Notes: generated by a model from the letters alone, not told the origin. A DNA stretch of 64,000 nt from AP-15 sp963814805 (GCA_963814805.1 CAWFER010000023.1:393804-457803); one strand, 5' to 3'; positions 17,343 through 26,915 are shown, numbered from the stretch's first letter. Translations and numbers: made by a program.

Positions 17343-18818
17343 TCAGCACTCCTTCGGCTGGACGGGATCCATCGGGCTGGCCGGGCTCGGCGGTGATGGC
17401 GCGCGAGGCGCGGTCCGCGCGGTGACGACGCCGGCCAGCGCCCGCTCGCACCGCTCAGCGAACCGCAGGACCCGCTCATCGTGTCCCCACGGCCCGACGA
17501 CCTGCAGTCCGACGGGCAGGCCGGCCGGGTCGAAGCCGCACGGGATGGTGATCGCGGGCTGCCCGGTGATGTTGAACGGGTAGGTGTACGGGGTCCAGGT
17601 GATCCACGGCAGTTTGGCGTCCGCTTCGCCGCCTGGCGGTACCTCGGACTCGGCGGCGAACGCGGTGTCCGGCATCGTCGGCATGACGAGCAGGTCAACG
17701 CGGTCGAACAGGGCGAAGACGGCCGCGCTGAACGCCCGCCGCGCGTCGACCGCCCGGTAGTAGTCGGCCAGCGAGTACTGCTCGGCCAGTCCGAGCAGCC
17801 GGACCAGGCCCGGGTCCATGACATCGCCCCGGGCGCGGATGAGATCGGCGAAGCCGAGGCCCCGGCCGGTCACCCACATCGCCTCGAAGACCGCGCGTGG
17901 CACCGGCAGCGCAAGCTCAGTGCCGGCCAGGTCGGCGGCGCCCGCGGCGCGCACCGCGTCAAGCGCGGCGTCGACCACCTCCAGGACACCGGCCGAGGGA
18001 CTTATCCCGAACGGTTGCGTGATGACGCCGACCCGCAGCCGTTTCCCCGCCGGGTCGCGGAGCGGCACCGGGTAAGCGGACTGCGGGTCCCGGTGATCCG
18101 CCCCCCGGGTCAGCTCGAGCACCGCGCGCGCGTCGCCCACTGAGCGGGTAAGCGGCCCGGCGTGGGACAGGCTCTCGTTGACGGTCCCCGGCCACACCGG
18201 GATCGCGCCAAGGGTCGGCTTGAGCCCCGCCACGCCGCAGAACGACGCGGGGATCCTGATCGACCCGCCCGCGTCGCTGCCGAGCGCGATCGGGACCGCG
18301 CCGGAACCAACCGTCGCCCCCGACCCGGCGCTGGAGCCGCCGGAGTTGCGGGCGGGGTTCCACGGGTTGCGGGTGATACCGGTGCGGGGCGAGATGCCGG
18401 TGCCCTTCCAGCCGAACTCGGGCGTGGTGGTCTTGCCGATCACGATCGTGCCCGCACTGACCAGGCGCGCGACCATCGGCGCGCTGGCGCTGGCGGGCTG
18501 GCTGTCCGTGGTCCGGGAGCCCTTGAACGTCGGCTCGCCCGCCAGGTACATGTTGTCCTTCACGGCGATCGGCACGCCGTGCAGGATGCTGCGCGGCCGT
18601 CCTGCCTTCGCCTCGGCCTCAAGCGCCGCCGCCTCGCGCAGCGCTGCCTTCCGCCGGAGAAAGACATAGGCGTTGATACGCGGCTCCGCCTCAGCGGCGA
18701 GGTCGAGGGCCAGCTCCGCCAGCGCGACCGGCGACAGGGTGCCGTCGGCGACGCCCCGCGCCAGGTCAAGGGCCGTGGCGGCCTGGTACTCAGCCGCGCT
18801 GAGGTCGCGGTAGGTCAT
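17343..18818 (-). CDS. Amidase-signature family amidase
   Basis: An intact 491-residue enzyme that hydrolyses carboxamides. The Ser-cisSer-Lys triad is visible: K87 in GVPIAVKDNM, S162/S163 in NSGGSSAGSG and the nucleophile S186 in SDAGGSIRIP, followed by the family segment ASFCGVAGLKPT. The C-terminal substrate region includes PWITWTPYTYPFNITGQPA. It lies in a tight minus-strand unit: aminotransferase upstream by about 100 bases and the LLM gene starting five bases after its stop. The substrate is probably an amide produced or consumed by neighbouring hydrolases. Confidence 0.93.
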   Translation of the reverse strand: MTYRDLSAAEYQAATALDLARGVADGTLSPVALAELALDLAAEAEPRINAYVFLRRKAALREAAALEAEAKAGRPRSILHGVPIAVKDNMYLAGEPTFKGSRTTDSQPASASAPMVARLVSAGTIVIGKTTTPEFGWKGTGISPRTGITRNPWNPARNSGGSSAGSGATVGSGAVPIALGSDAGGSIRIPASFCGVAGLKPTLGAIPVWPGTVNESLSHAGPLTRSVGDARAVLELTRGADHRDPQSAYPVPLRDPAGKRLRVGVITQPFGISPSAGVLEVVDAALDAVRAAGAADLAGTELALPVPRAVFEAMWVTGRGLGFADLIRARGDVMDPGLVRLLGLAEQYSLADYYRAVDARRAFSAAVFALFDRVDLLVMPTMPDTAFAAESEVPPGGEADAKLPWITWTPYTYPFNITGQPAITIPCGFDPAGLPVGLQVVGPWGHDERVLRFAERCERALAGVVTARTAPRAPSPPSPASPMDPVQPKEC

Positions 18819-18921
18819 CGCTGGCTCCGCTGTGTCGACGGTTCCTTGACCGCCGCGGGCCCCGCGGGCAGGCCGCGCCTAGCGCCGTGGCCCGCGGCGC
18901 CAATAGGACTGGCGCGGTGGG

Positions 18922-20133
18922 TCACGGCGCCACGGCCGGGTTAGCGCAGGGGGCCACGGTACCGGGCGGACCGCCGCCAGCCGCGTCCGCCCAGGCAGCG
19001 GCGAACCGGTCGGCCCATGCCTGCGGGACGGAGGTGCTGACCTTGACGAACCGCTCGCCGAACAGCGGCGACTGGTAGGTGCCTGGCCGGATGAACACGT
19101 CCCGGTCAAGCAGCGCCGCGCACAGCCCGTCGGCGGTCCAGCCGCTGGCGGTGATGTCGACGGCGAGGAAGTTGCCGTGCGACGGCCGGACCAGGACCTG
19201 GCCAAGCCCGCTATCCGCGACGGCCGCGCCCACCGTCTCCTGGTTGGCCGCGTTGACCTCCCTGAGCCGGCGGAGCCAGGGGTCCTTCACCTCCAGGCCG
19301 GCGATCGCGGCGCGCTGCGCCACGATGCTGGCCCCGAGGGGGTTGGCGGGAATCCTGGTCAGCGTGTCCATGAGGGCAGGCGGCCCGATGAGGGCGCCGA
19401 CCCGCAGGCCGGCCAGACCCAGCCACTTGGAGAAGCTGTAGGTGGTGAGCGTGCCCTCGGGGTACAGCTCGGCCATCAGGGTGTGACCGTGGGCGAAGTG
19501 CCGGTAGGTGCAGTCGTGCACGACCAGGGCGCCGGCGGCGCGGGCCAGGCCGGCGATCTCCGCCAGCTCGTCGCGGGTGTAGGAGCTGCCGAGGGGGTTC
19601 AGCGGGTCGATGAGGTACACCAGCGCCCCGGGCTCGATAACCTCGGCGAGCTGGGCGGCGCGCAACCGGTAGCCCTGGGCCTCCGCGTAGACGGGCAGGG
19701 CGGTGACCGGGATGCCAGCGAAGCCGACGAACCGGGCAGGCCACGGCCAGCCAGGATCCGTGGTGATCAGCCGGGAGATCCGCGTGGCCAGGGCCGTGCA
19801 CACGTGGTGCAGGCCGCCGACCGCGCCGTCGGTGATCATCGCGACGGCGGCGGTGCCGGCGAGCCCCAGGTCTTCCAGGATCAGTTCGCGCAGGCGGGCG
19901 AAGCCCAGGGCCGGCGCGTAGAGCTGGAACTCGCGGCGGCGGGTGCTCTCCGTCAGGGCCGCGAGCACCTCGGCGGGCGGCTCCAGGTGCGTGGTGTTCT
20001 GGCCCATCCACGCCAGTCCCCGGCGGCTCAGCAGTTCTTCGAAGGACGGTGCCCCTGATGAGGACGGTGCCCCCGGTGAGCCCGCGCGGGCGGCAGCCGC
20101 GGCAGCCGCGGCCAGCGGGGTGGGGCTGGTCAC
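18922..20133 (-). CDS. PLP-dependent class I/II aminotransferase
   Basis: An intact fold-type I aminotransferase of about 403 residues. The GTG at 20131-20133 is the start, because it overlaps the stop of the M20 peptidase gene in a GTGA junction. The cofactor lysine is K236 in YSFSKWLGLAGLRVGAL; the substrate/phosphate region includes IDPLNPLGSSYT and VVHDCTYRHF. An alanine-rich first 25 residues precede the conserved domain. Translational coupling with the deacylating peptidase suggests it transaminates the amino acid that the peptidase releases. No specific substrate assigned. Confidence 0.9.
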   Translation of the reverse strand: MTSPTPLAAAAAAAARAGSPGAPSSSGAPSFEELLSRRGLAWMGQNTTHLEPPAEVLAALTESTRRREFQLYAPALGFARLRELILEDLGLAGTAAVAMITDGAVGGLHHVCTALATRISRLITTDPGWPWPARFVGFAGIPVTALPVYAEAQGYRLRAAQLAEVIEPGALVYLIDPLNPLGSSYTRDELAEIAGLARAAGALVVHDCTYRHFAHGHTLMAELYPEGTLTTYSFSKWLGLAGLRVGALIGPPALMDTLTRIPANPLGASIVAQRAAIAGLEVKDPWLRRLREVNAANQETVGAAVADSGLGQVLVRPSHGNFLAVDITASGWTADGLCAALLDRDVFIRPGTYQSPLFGERFVKVSTSVPQAWADRFAAAWADAAGGGPPGTVAPCANPAVAP

Positions 20134-21365
20134 GCGTCCGCTCCGCCGGTCAGCGCCCCGCCCCCCAAAGCCCCGCCCGCCAGCGGCCCGCCCGCCAGGG
20201 CCAGGGCGCCGAAGGCGGTGTACACCTGGGTGGCCTCGATAATGTCCGCCACCGGCAGGTGCTCGTCCGGACAGTAGACCGGCTCGCCGCCCGGGCCGAA
20301 GATCACCGTCGGCACCTTCGCGCCGAAGCTCGCGGTGTCCCCGAGCCAGCCGGCCACCCGGTGGGCCGGCTCGGTGCCGCGGACGCCGCGCACCGCGTCG
20401 GTCATCAGCGTCACGACCGGCTCGCCGGGAGCGGCCAGGTAGCCGCGCTTGACGTCGGCGAGCTCGACCGTCGCGCGCAGCCGCGGGTCGCGGAGCGCCG
20501 CCTGCGCCAGGCAGCGGTCGATCTCGGCCCGCACCTGCTCCGTGGTCACCCCGGGCTGCGGGCGGCAGTCGACCCGGATCACGCACTCGTCCGGGATCAT
20601 CGACGGGCCGCCCGGCGGCAGCCCCCCGTAGATGCGGCCGGGCGACATGAACGTCTCCGGGCCGAACATCGCGGCGACGTGCGGGTCAAGCGGCGGCAGC
20701 AGCCGCGAGGCGTCCAGTTCGATGACCGCGTGCGCCGCGAGCAGGTTGGCGTTGACCGCCAGCGGCTTGTGGCAGGTGTGCGCGGAGGTGCCGAGCACGG
20801 TGATGTCGAAGTAGTAGCGCCCCCGGTGACCGAGGAAGATCTCGTTGTCCGACAGCTCGCCCAGCACCGCCATGTCCGCGTCGTGGGTGTCGAAGTAGAC
20901 GATCGAGCCGGTCTGATCGCCCATGTGATCGGAGACCGCCGCCATCGCCAGCGTGCCGGACAGCGGGAGGCCGCTGTCGCGCAGCGCCTCCATCGCGACG
21001 ATCTGGCAGACGAGCGCCGCCTTCATGTCCATGATCCCGTGGCCGTACACGCTGCCGTCGATCAGCTCGCCGGAGAACGGGGCGGCCGCCGTCCAGCCGT
21101 GCGACACCGGCTTGGTGTCCATGTGACCGGTGAACACCACGCGCGGCCCGGACCCGAAGCTCAGCTCGCCCAGCGCGTTCGGGCGGTCGCCGAGCACCGG
21201 CTGCAGTTCGGTGGCCTCGAACCCCGAGTCGCGCATCAGGTCGTACAGGAACGCCGCGAGGGGCCCCTCGTCGCCGAGCACGCTCGGGATGCGGCATACC
21301 TCCCGCACCAGCTCGGTCAGACGGCCGGTATCGATCTTGGCCAGCGCGGCCGGGACGTCGGTCAT
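20130..21365 (-). CDS. M20-family metallopeptidase (ArgE/DapE-like)
   Basis: An intact 411-residue deacylase/peptidase. Metal and catalytic residues: H81 and D83 in VVFTGHMDTKP, D113 in YGHGIMDMKAA, and a late His in CPDEHLPV. The place where the family normally has the paired glutamates reads VSDHMGDQTGS, so the general-base/metal Glu pair is not obvious. The tail is a Gly/Ala-rich run (ALAGGPLAGGALGGG). GGAGTGG precedes the ATG. It is the first gene of the minus-strand unit that runs down to 16.1 kb, and it is divergent from the second amidohydrolase. Confidence 0.88.
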   Translation of the reverse strand: MTDVPAALAKIDTGRLTELVREVCRIPSVLGDEGPLAAFLYDLMRDSGFEATELQPVLGDRPNALGELSFGSGPRVVFTGHMDTKPVSHGWTAAAPFSGELIDGSVYGHGIMDMKAALVCQIVAMEALRDSGLPLSGTLAMAAVSDHMGDQTGSIVYFDTHDADMAVLGELSDNEIFLGHRGRYYFDITVLGTSAHTCHKPLAVNANLLAAHAVIELDASRLLPPLDPHVAAMFGPETFMSPGRIYGGLPPGGPSMIPDECVIRVDCRPQPGVTTEQVRAEIDRCLAQAALRDPRLRATVELADVKRGYLAAPGEPVVTLMTDAVRGVRGTEPAHRVAGWLGDTASFGAKVPTVIFGPGGEPVYCPDEHLPVADIIEATQVYTAFGALALAGGPLAGGALGGGALTGGADA

Positions 21366-21591
21366 GGATGAATGCCACTCCTCGTCAAACGCGTGCGATC
21401 CGCAGGAGATCTCAGATCTTCACCGAGAAGATAAGTCACCCGGCCAGCCGTCCAACAGCTCTTGACAAGGAGAAACTTACCTCCGCACGCTCTTTTTACC
21501 GGCCGGAAATCAGCCGGAAACGTAGACCCGCTGAATTGGTACGCGCAGGGATGCCGGACTTGAGATCTTAGATATGAGGAGCGGGCGCGCA
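21366..21591. promoter_or_regulatory. Divergent promoter region with two ATCT-N-AGAT palindromes
   Basis: Spacer between the M20 peptidase unit and the amidohydrolase unit. Two copies of a nine-base palindrome lie at 21409-21417 (ATCTCAGAT) and 21565-21573 (ATCTTAGAT), both preceded by GAG. The first is near the peptidase start, the second about 18 bases before the GTG start at 21592. Paired identical half-sites at both ends of a divergent promoter suggest one regulator for both units. A GntR-type factor is a guess. Confidence 0.5.
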
Positions 21592-22903
21592 GTGATCGTG
21601 ATCAGCAACGGCACCGTGGTGACGATGGACGACGCCAGGTCCGTCCACTTCGGCGGGCACGTCGTCATCGACGGCGACCGCATCACCGCGGTCGGGCCGG
21701 GGTCCTATACCGGGCAGGCCGACGGCGCGGAGGTCATCGACGCGGCCGGGATGATCGTGCTGCCCGGCCTGATCGACCTGCACTTCCACACGGCGATCGG
21801 CAAGGGCTACAGCGACCACCTGCCGCTGTGGGAGTACCTGGAGGAGTGCTGGTACCCGCTCGATCCGCAACGCTGGACGCCGAGTCGGCGTACTGGGCTG
21901 CCGCCGCCTCCTACCTGGAGAGCATCAAGTCGGGGGTGACGACGGTCAACGACATGTACCGGCGGCTGCCCGACCTGGGGCGGGCGGCGGCGGACATCGG
22001 GATCCGGGCGGTCCTGTCGAACGACGTGGCGCTGGCCGAGCACAACCTCGACACGCTGCAGGACAACAAGGACGCCTACGACGCCGTGCACGGGGCCGGC
22101 GGCGGCCGCGTCCAGGTGCGCGTCGGGATCGAGTGGCTCCCGCTGGCCTCGCCCGGGCTGCTGCGCGACGCCCGCGCCCTCGCCGACGACCTGCGCACCG
22201 GGATCCACGTCCACCTCAACGAGTCCCTGACCGAGGTCGAGAACTCCCGCCAGCGGTTCGGCCGCCGCCCCACCGAGGTCGCCTACGACGCCGGCCTGCT
22301 CGGACCCGACTGCGTCGCCGCGCACTGCGTATGGCTGTCCGACACCGAGATCGCCCTCATGCGCGAGACCGGCACCCACATCTCCCACAACCCCTCCTCC
22401 AACGCCAAGCTCGGCAACGGCATCGCCCGCATCCCGGAAATGCTCGCCGCCGGCCTCAACATCGGACTCGGCCACGACGCCGCCGAGTCGCAACAACACC
22501 TGCGACATGTTCGAGGTGATGAAGTTCGCCTCGCTGATGCACCGCGCCGCGCGGGTCGACGCCAGCCTGCAGCAGGCACCCGGACGTGCTGACGATGGCG
22601 ACCCGCAACGGCGCGACCGCCCTCGGCCACGAGACCGGCTAGCTGCCGCTGGCCAGGAAGGCGGACGTGATCCTCATCGACACCCGCAACGTCATGTTCA
22701 CCCCGCTGGCCGAGGGCAACGCCGCCCAGATCTACTCCCACCTCGTCTTCGCCGCCAACGGCTCCGCCGTCGACACCACCATCATCGACGGCACGGTCGT
22801 CATGCGCGGCCGCCAGGTGCTGACCCTGGACGAGGCGACGATCCTCGCCGAGGCGAATAAGGCACTGGTACGCGTCGTCGGCGCGATCGGCTGGGGAAAG
22901 TAA
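21592..22903 (+). CDS. Metal-dependent amidohydrolase (cytosine deaminase/TrzN-like), degenerate reading
   Basis: GTG at 21592 with AGGAG ten bases upstream; it matches the start of the copy at 16.3 kb. Motifs in order: IDLHFHTAIG (HxH), TGIHVHLNES (metal His), VAAHCVWLSD (metal His), NIGLGHDAAES (metal Asp) and KADVILIDTRNVMF. Frame breaks near 21860, 22495 and 22575, plus an in-frame TAG at 22640-22642 where the family has Gly-Ser-Leu; TCG would restore it. Full length is about 440 residues. Such enzymes deaminate or dechlorinate N-heterocycles. The next gene follows after 14 bases. Confidence 0.82.
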
Positions 22904-22917
22904 GCGAAAGGTACAGC

Positions 22918-23926
22918 ATGCAGGTCGACGCGCACACCCACATCCTCAGCCTGGCGGAGGACCCCGAGTTCACCACCGAGTACGGCCGCGAGGGCTCGCT
23001 GTGCATCTACCGCAGCGAGGGTAAGCTCCCCGCGCACCGGATGCCCACCGAGGAAGAATGGGACGCCAGCGGCTACGGCCGCAAGGGCTTCCCGGTCATC
23101 GGCGTCCCCGAGACGATCAGGGACCATCCCGGCTTCGACAAGATCGTCATCCTGGCGATCTCCCCGCAGTTCCTCGACGGGGAACTCATCGGCACGGTCG
23201 ACAGCTACGGCATCACCGACGTGCCGGGCCCGGCAAGCCCGGAGAAGTGCAACGACTACATCGCCGCGCTCCAGCGCCAGGATCCTGACCAGATCGTCGG
23301 CTACGCCTCGGTGAACCCGAACTACCGTGGCCCCAAGGCCGCGGTCCGCGAACTGGAGCGGGCCGTCACCGAGCTGGGCCTGCAGGGCCTCAAGCTCTAC
23401 CCGATGTACCAGGACTGGTCGCCGGCCGACCCGGTGCTCGCCTTCCCGGTCTTCGCGAAGGCCGAGGAACTCGGCCTGCCGGTCATGGTGCACCAGGCGG
23501 GCTCGACCCGGATCGACGCCCGCATGGAGTACGCGCGGCCCGCGCTGCTCGACGCGGCCGGACGGCACTTCCGCGGCCTGAAGCTCACCATCGCGCACCT
23601 CGGCCTGCCGTGGGTCGACGAGGCACTGTTCATGCTGACCAAGCACCCGAACTTCTTCGCCGAGCTCAGCTACTACATCGCCACCGCGACCGGAAGAGGA
23701 GCTTTACCGGTTCCTGATCCACGCGGAGCACTTCTTCGTCCCGCTGGAAAAGCTGTTCTTCGGCACCGACTACCCCGGTTTCCTCTACGACCCGGTGGCG
23801 CTGCGGGCCAAGCTCTACTCCGTTAACGAGCACGCCGCCCGGCTGGGCACCGCTCCGATCCCGCAGGCCAAGCTCGACGGGATCATGGGGGACAACTTCG
23901 CCCGGATGATGGGGTGGCTGGAATGA
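22918..23926 (+). CDS. Amidohydrolase-2 family TIM-barrel hydrolase/decarboxylase
   Basis: ATG at 22918 with GCGAAAGG upstream. The product starts MQVDAHTHILSLAEDPEF (HxH metal motif) and continues with IVGYASVNPNYRGPKAAV, GLKLYPMYQDW, LPVMVHQAGST (metal His), LTIAHLGLPWVDEA (metal His) and KLFFGTDYPGFLYD (metal Asp). This is the amidohydrolase-2 layout of ACMSD-type decarboxylases and lactone or amide hydrolases. One frame break near 23690. Its stop overlaps the TenA start in ATGA, so translation is coupled. Confidence 0.87.
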
Positions 23927-24603
23927 CCGCATCGCAATCGCCGGGCCCGCCGCGGTCCCAGCGGCTGCGCCAGCGGGGTGCGGCCGTCTGGGCCGCCGCC
24001 ACCGGCCACCCGATGGTGGCGGCGATCGGAGCCGGGACGCTGCCGCACGAGACGTTCCGCTTCTACTTCGAGCAGAACGTGCAGTACCTGCACGCCTACG
24101 TCGCAGGCGATCGCGCTGACAGTCGCGGCCGCACCCGACCGGACGTCGCAGGCGACCCTGGCCCGCTTCCTCGGCCAGATCGTCGACGTTGAGATCCCGG
24201 CGAACCTGGGCTTCCTCGTCCGGCTGGGCGGCTCGCCCGACGCGCTGCCTGCCCCCTGTCCCACCACCCGCGGGTACGCGGACCACCTGCTGGGGGCCGC
24301 CAGGTCAGGGAACATGGCGGTGTCGCTCGCGGCCCTGCTGCCCTGCCAGTGGAGCTACGGGGAGATCGGCCAGCGGCTGGCGGCGGCGGCGCGCCCGCGG
24401 ACCCGGTGTACGCCGACTGGATCGCCCTGTTCGCCGGCGACGGCTACGACGAGCTGGTGCAAGCCTCGACCGGCCTGCTTGACGCCTGCGCCGGTCCCGC
24501 GCACGCGGCCGCGGCGGAGGCCGCGTTCGACCGGGCGACCGAGTACGAGCTGGCCTTCTGGGAGATGGCCTATACCCGTGGCGCCAGTGACGACGGTGCC
24601 TAG
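23923..24603 (+). CDS. tenA: TenA/thiaminase II family protein
   Basis: Four-helix-type TenA protein that hydrolyses aminopyrimidine C-N bonds in thiamine salvage. The ATG at 23923 overlaps the previous stop. Motifs: TFRFYFEQNVQYLHAYV, then AALLPCQWSYGEIG with the catalytic Cys and the substrate Tyr, PVYADWIALFAGDGYDELV, and the catalytic-Glu region ELAFWEMAY near the C-terminus. Frame breaks near 24105 and 24390. It sits behind two amidohydrolases rather than thi genes, so its substrate may be another aminopyrimidine-like compound; that is inference. Convergent with the TetR gene 14 bases away. Confidence 0.87.
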
Positions 24604-24617
24604 GCCAGGGCAGCCTG

Positions 24618-25220
24618 TCAGCGTGGCCGTCGCTGCAGAACGTCAGCGAGCACTGTGGTCACAAACCGTCTGACGACTGCCGTGCTCGGCGGGCCAGGTT
24701 CGCGCTCTGCGAACAGGAGATGCCCTCCGCCGACCAGGGAGAGCGTGAGCGAGTCGATGTCGGCGTCGGCCGCGATACGCCCTCGGTCGCGCTCATCGGC
24801 CAGGTAGGCGCCGACCGCGGTCGTGACCTGGCCGAGGATCGCGGTGCCGCCTCCGGGCCGGGCTTGCCGTAGTCGTGCGCGCAGCTCGTCGCGGACGATG
24901 ATGAGCGGGATGATCGCCGTCGGGACCGGCCCGAACAGCGTGGTCAGCGCGCTGGTGAGATTGCCGGTCACCGTGCCGGCGCTGGCCGACTCGCGCAGCG
25001 CGCCCGCCTGCGCCTCAAGTTGCGCGGCCCGGTCGAGCACCAGCTCGGCGAGGAAGGCGTCGAAGTCGGTGAAGTGCCGGTGCAGGACACCTTTGGCGCA
25101 GCCCGCCTCATCGGTGACGGCTCGGCTGGTCAGACCGCCTGGCCCGTCCCGCAGCAGCACGCGTTCGGCCGCGTCGAACAGCTGCCGCCTGGCATCGCGC
25201 AAATGCACTCCAGTCGGCAC
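24618..25220 (-). CDS. TetR-family transcriptional regulator
   Basis: An intact 200-residue repressor. The N-terminal helix-turn-helix is RRQLFDAAERVLLRDGPGGL, then TSRAVTDEAGCAKGVLHRHF. The C-terminal domain is helical with a ligand pocket typical of the family. It is divergent from a methyltransferase gene, and the 76-base spacer holds a large palindrome at 25267-25306 that is the likely operator, so autoregulation plus control of the methyltransferase is expected. Confidence 0.9.
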   Translation of the reverse strand: MPTGVHLRDARRQLFDAAERVLLRDGPGGLTSRAVTDEAGCAKGVLHRHFTDFDAFLAELVLDRAAQLEAQAGALRESASAGTVTGNLTSALTTLFGPVPTAIIPLIIVRDELRARLRQARPGGGTAILGQVTTAVGAYLADERDRGRIAADADIDSLTLSLVGGGHLLFAEREPGPPSTAVVRRFVTTVLADVLQRRPR

Positions 25221-25266
25221 TCACAGATCCTCTCGGTACGCCGTCGGCCGTCCGGCCCCAGTTGCC

Positions 25267-25306
25267 TAGTGGGCATGCGCCCACTAAGGTGGGCGCATGC
25301 CCACTA
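25267..25306. promoter_or_regulatory. 40-bp perfect palindromic operator
   Basis: Two 18-base arms, TAGTGGGCATGCGCCCAC and its exact reverse complement, flank a TAAG centre. Each arm is itself a GTGGGC-N4-GCCCAC palindrome, so two adjacent TetR dimer sites are likely. It lies between the divergent TetR and methyltransferase genes. The candidate ATG at 25297 falls inside it. Confidence 0.75.
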
Positions 25307-25359
25307 TACCGCCCAGGCAACCAGCACCGCCGCCACCAGAGCTGCACAAGGCGCGGCCG

Positions 25360-26127
25360 ATGGCCGAGTCGTTCGGCATCGACGCGGCGGGGTACGACCG
25401 GGCTCGTCCGGGCTACCCCGGCGCCCTGGTGGCGCGGATCGTCGCCGGAAGTCCCGGGCCTGACGTGCTCGACGTCGGCTGCGGCACCGGCATCGCCGCC
25501 CGCCAGTTCCAGGCCGCCGGCTGCACCGTGCTCGGTGTCGAGCCGGATGCGCGGATGGCCGGGTTCGCCCGCGCCCGCGGCCTTGCGGTCGAGGTGGCGA
25601 CCTTCGAAGCCTGGGACCCGGCCGGCCGGAGGTTCGACGCGGTGACCGCCGCCCAGTCGTGGCACTGGGTTGATCCGGCCGCCGGGGCCGCGAAGGCGGC
25701 CCAGGTGCTGCGCCCGGGTGGGCGGCTAGCGATCTTCGGCCATGTCTACGAGCCGCCCGCCGAGGTGGCCGAGCCGTTCGCCGCCGCCTACCGGCGGGCG
25801 GTGCCTGACTCGCGGTTGTTCGCGGGCCTGCGAGCTAACCGTCCGCTGGACGTGTACCAGGCGGCGTACGCCAGGCTCGCCGACACGATCCGCGCGACCG
25901 AACGGTTCCGCGAACCCGAGCAGTGGCGATTCGACTGGGAGCAGTCCTACACCCGCGACCAGTGGCTGGCCCTGCTGCCCACCACCGGCGGCCTCACTCG
26001 GGTAAGCCCTGGCCAGCTGGCCGACATCCTGGAAGAGGTCGGTACCGCGATCGACGCTCTGGGCGGAGCCTTCACGATGAACTACACCACCCTGGCGGTC
26101 ACCGCGGCACACGTCAGCGCCGCGTAA
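25360..26127 (+). CDS. Class I SAM-dependent methyltransferase
   Basis: The family starts at MAESFGIDAAGYDRARPGYP, so I choose the ATG at 25360; an ATG at 25297 would add a proline-rich leader but lies in the operator. The SAM-binding motif I is VLDVGCGTGIAARQF, followed by motif II acid (LGVEPDARM) and SWHWVDPAAGAAKAAQVLRP, typical of the Rossmann-fold UbiE/Tam-like group acting on small molecules. Intact. Probably repressed by the adjacent TetR protein. Substrate unknown. Confidence 0.88.
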   Translation: MAESFGIDAAGYDRARPGYPGALVARIVAGSPGPDVLDVGCGTGIAARQFQAAGCTVLGVEPDARMAGFARARGLAVEVATFEAWDPAGRRFDAVTAAQSWHWVDPAAGAAKAAQVLRPGGRLAIFGHVYEPPAEVAEPFAAAYRRAVPDSRLFAGLRANRPLDVYQAAYARLADTIRATERFREPEQWRFDWEQSYTRDQWLALLPTTGGLTRVSPGQLADILEEVGTAIDALGGAFTMNYTTLAVTAAHVSAA

Positions 26128-26211
26128 CGCCGCGGCCGGCACCCGCCGAAGCGAGCCCGGCTGGCCGATGTGCATGCCCCCGCGGTGAAGCCGGGTGGTA
26201 GACATGGAGCC

Positions 26212-26915
26212 ATGAGCCTTCGCGAGCCGATGGTGCCGCCATCGCCAGGGAGAGGTGACGGGGCTGGCGAGCAGCCGCTGACCGTGCTTGAGGCGCTGCA
26301 CTCGACCCCGGCGCGCCGGTATCTTTCTCCCGATCCGATCCCCGGCGACGTGCTGTGGGAGATCCTCGACGCGGCGATCCGCGGCCCGTCCGGGGGCAAC
26401 ACCCAGCGCTGGGGCTGGGTCGTGGTGACCGACCAGGAGGTCAAGGACCGCGTCGCCGCCTGGTACCGGGACAACTGGGCAGCCGCCTACGGCTCACGCC
26501 GGGAACAGATCCTCAGCGCCCGGGCGGATCACCTGAAGGGCTGACTCCGCGCGGGTTCCTGGGAGCGGAGCACCTGGCGCATCATATCCACGAGGCTCCG
26601 GTGTGGGTATTCGCGGTGCTCCGGGGCGCGGCTGACGCGACCAGCCCGCGTGTCGGGTCGTCCATCTACGGTGCGGTACAGCAGCTCTGCCTCGCCGCCC
26701 GCGCCTACGGCATCGGCACCTCGCTGACCACGCTCTACGGCGGTCACGAGGAGGAGCTGCGCGAACTGCTCGGCCTGCCGCCGGACGCGCTGACCATGGC
26801 CCTGATCCCGATGGGATACCCGGCGAAGGGCCGGTGGGCCCAGCCCCGGCGCCGACCGGTCGAGGAGGTAGTGCACTGGGACCGCTGGGGCGCGAAGCGC
26901 TCCCGGCCCGAGTAA
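26212..26915 (+). CDS. Nitroreductase-family flavoprotein
   Basis: FMN-dependent NAD(P)H oxidoreductase. The ATG at 26212 is followed by a proline/glycine-rich leader and the family segment LEALHSTPARRYLSPDPIP, then RGPSGGNTQRWGWVVV (FMN-binding SGGNTQ). After a frame break near 26540 come IYGAVQQLCLAARAYGIGTS and LIPMGYPAKGRWAQPRRRP, which complete the fold at about 235 residues. It follows the methyltransferase by 84 bases on the same strand. Role in reducing nitro or quinone compounds is inferred from the family. Confidence 0.87.
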
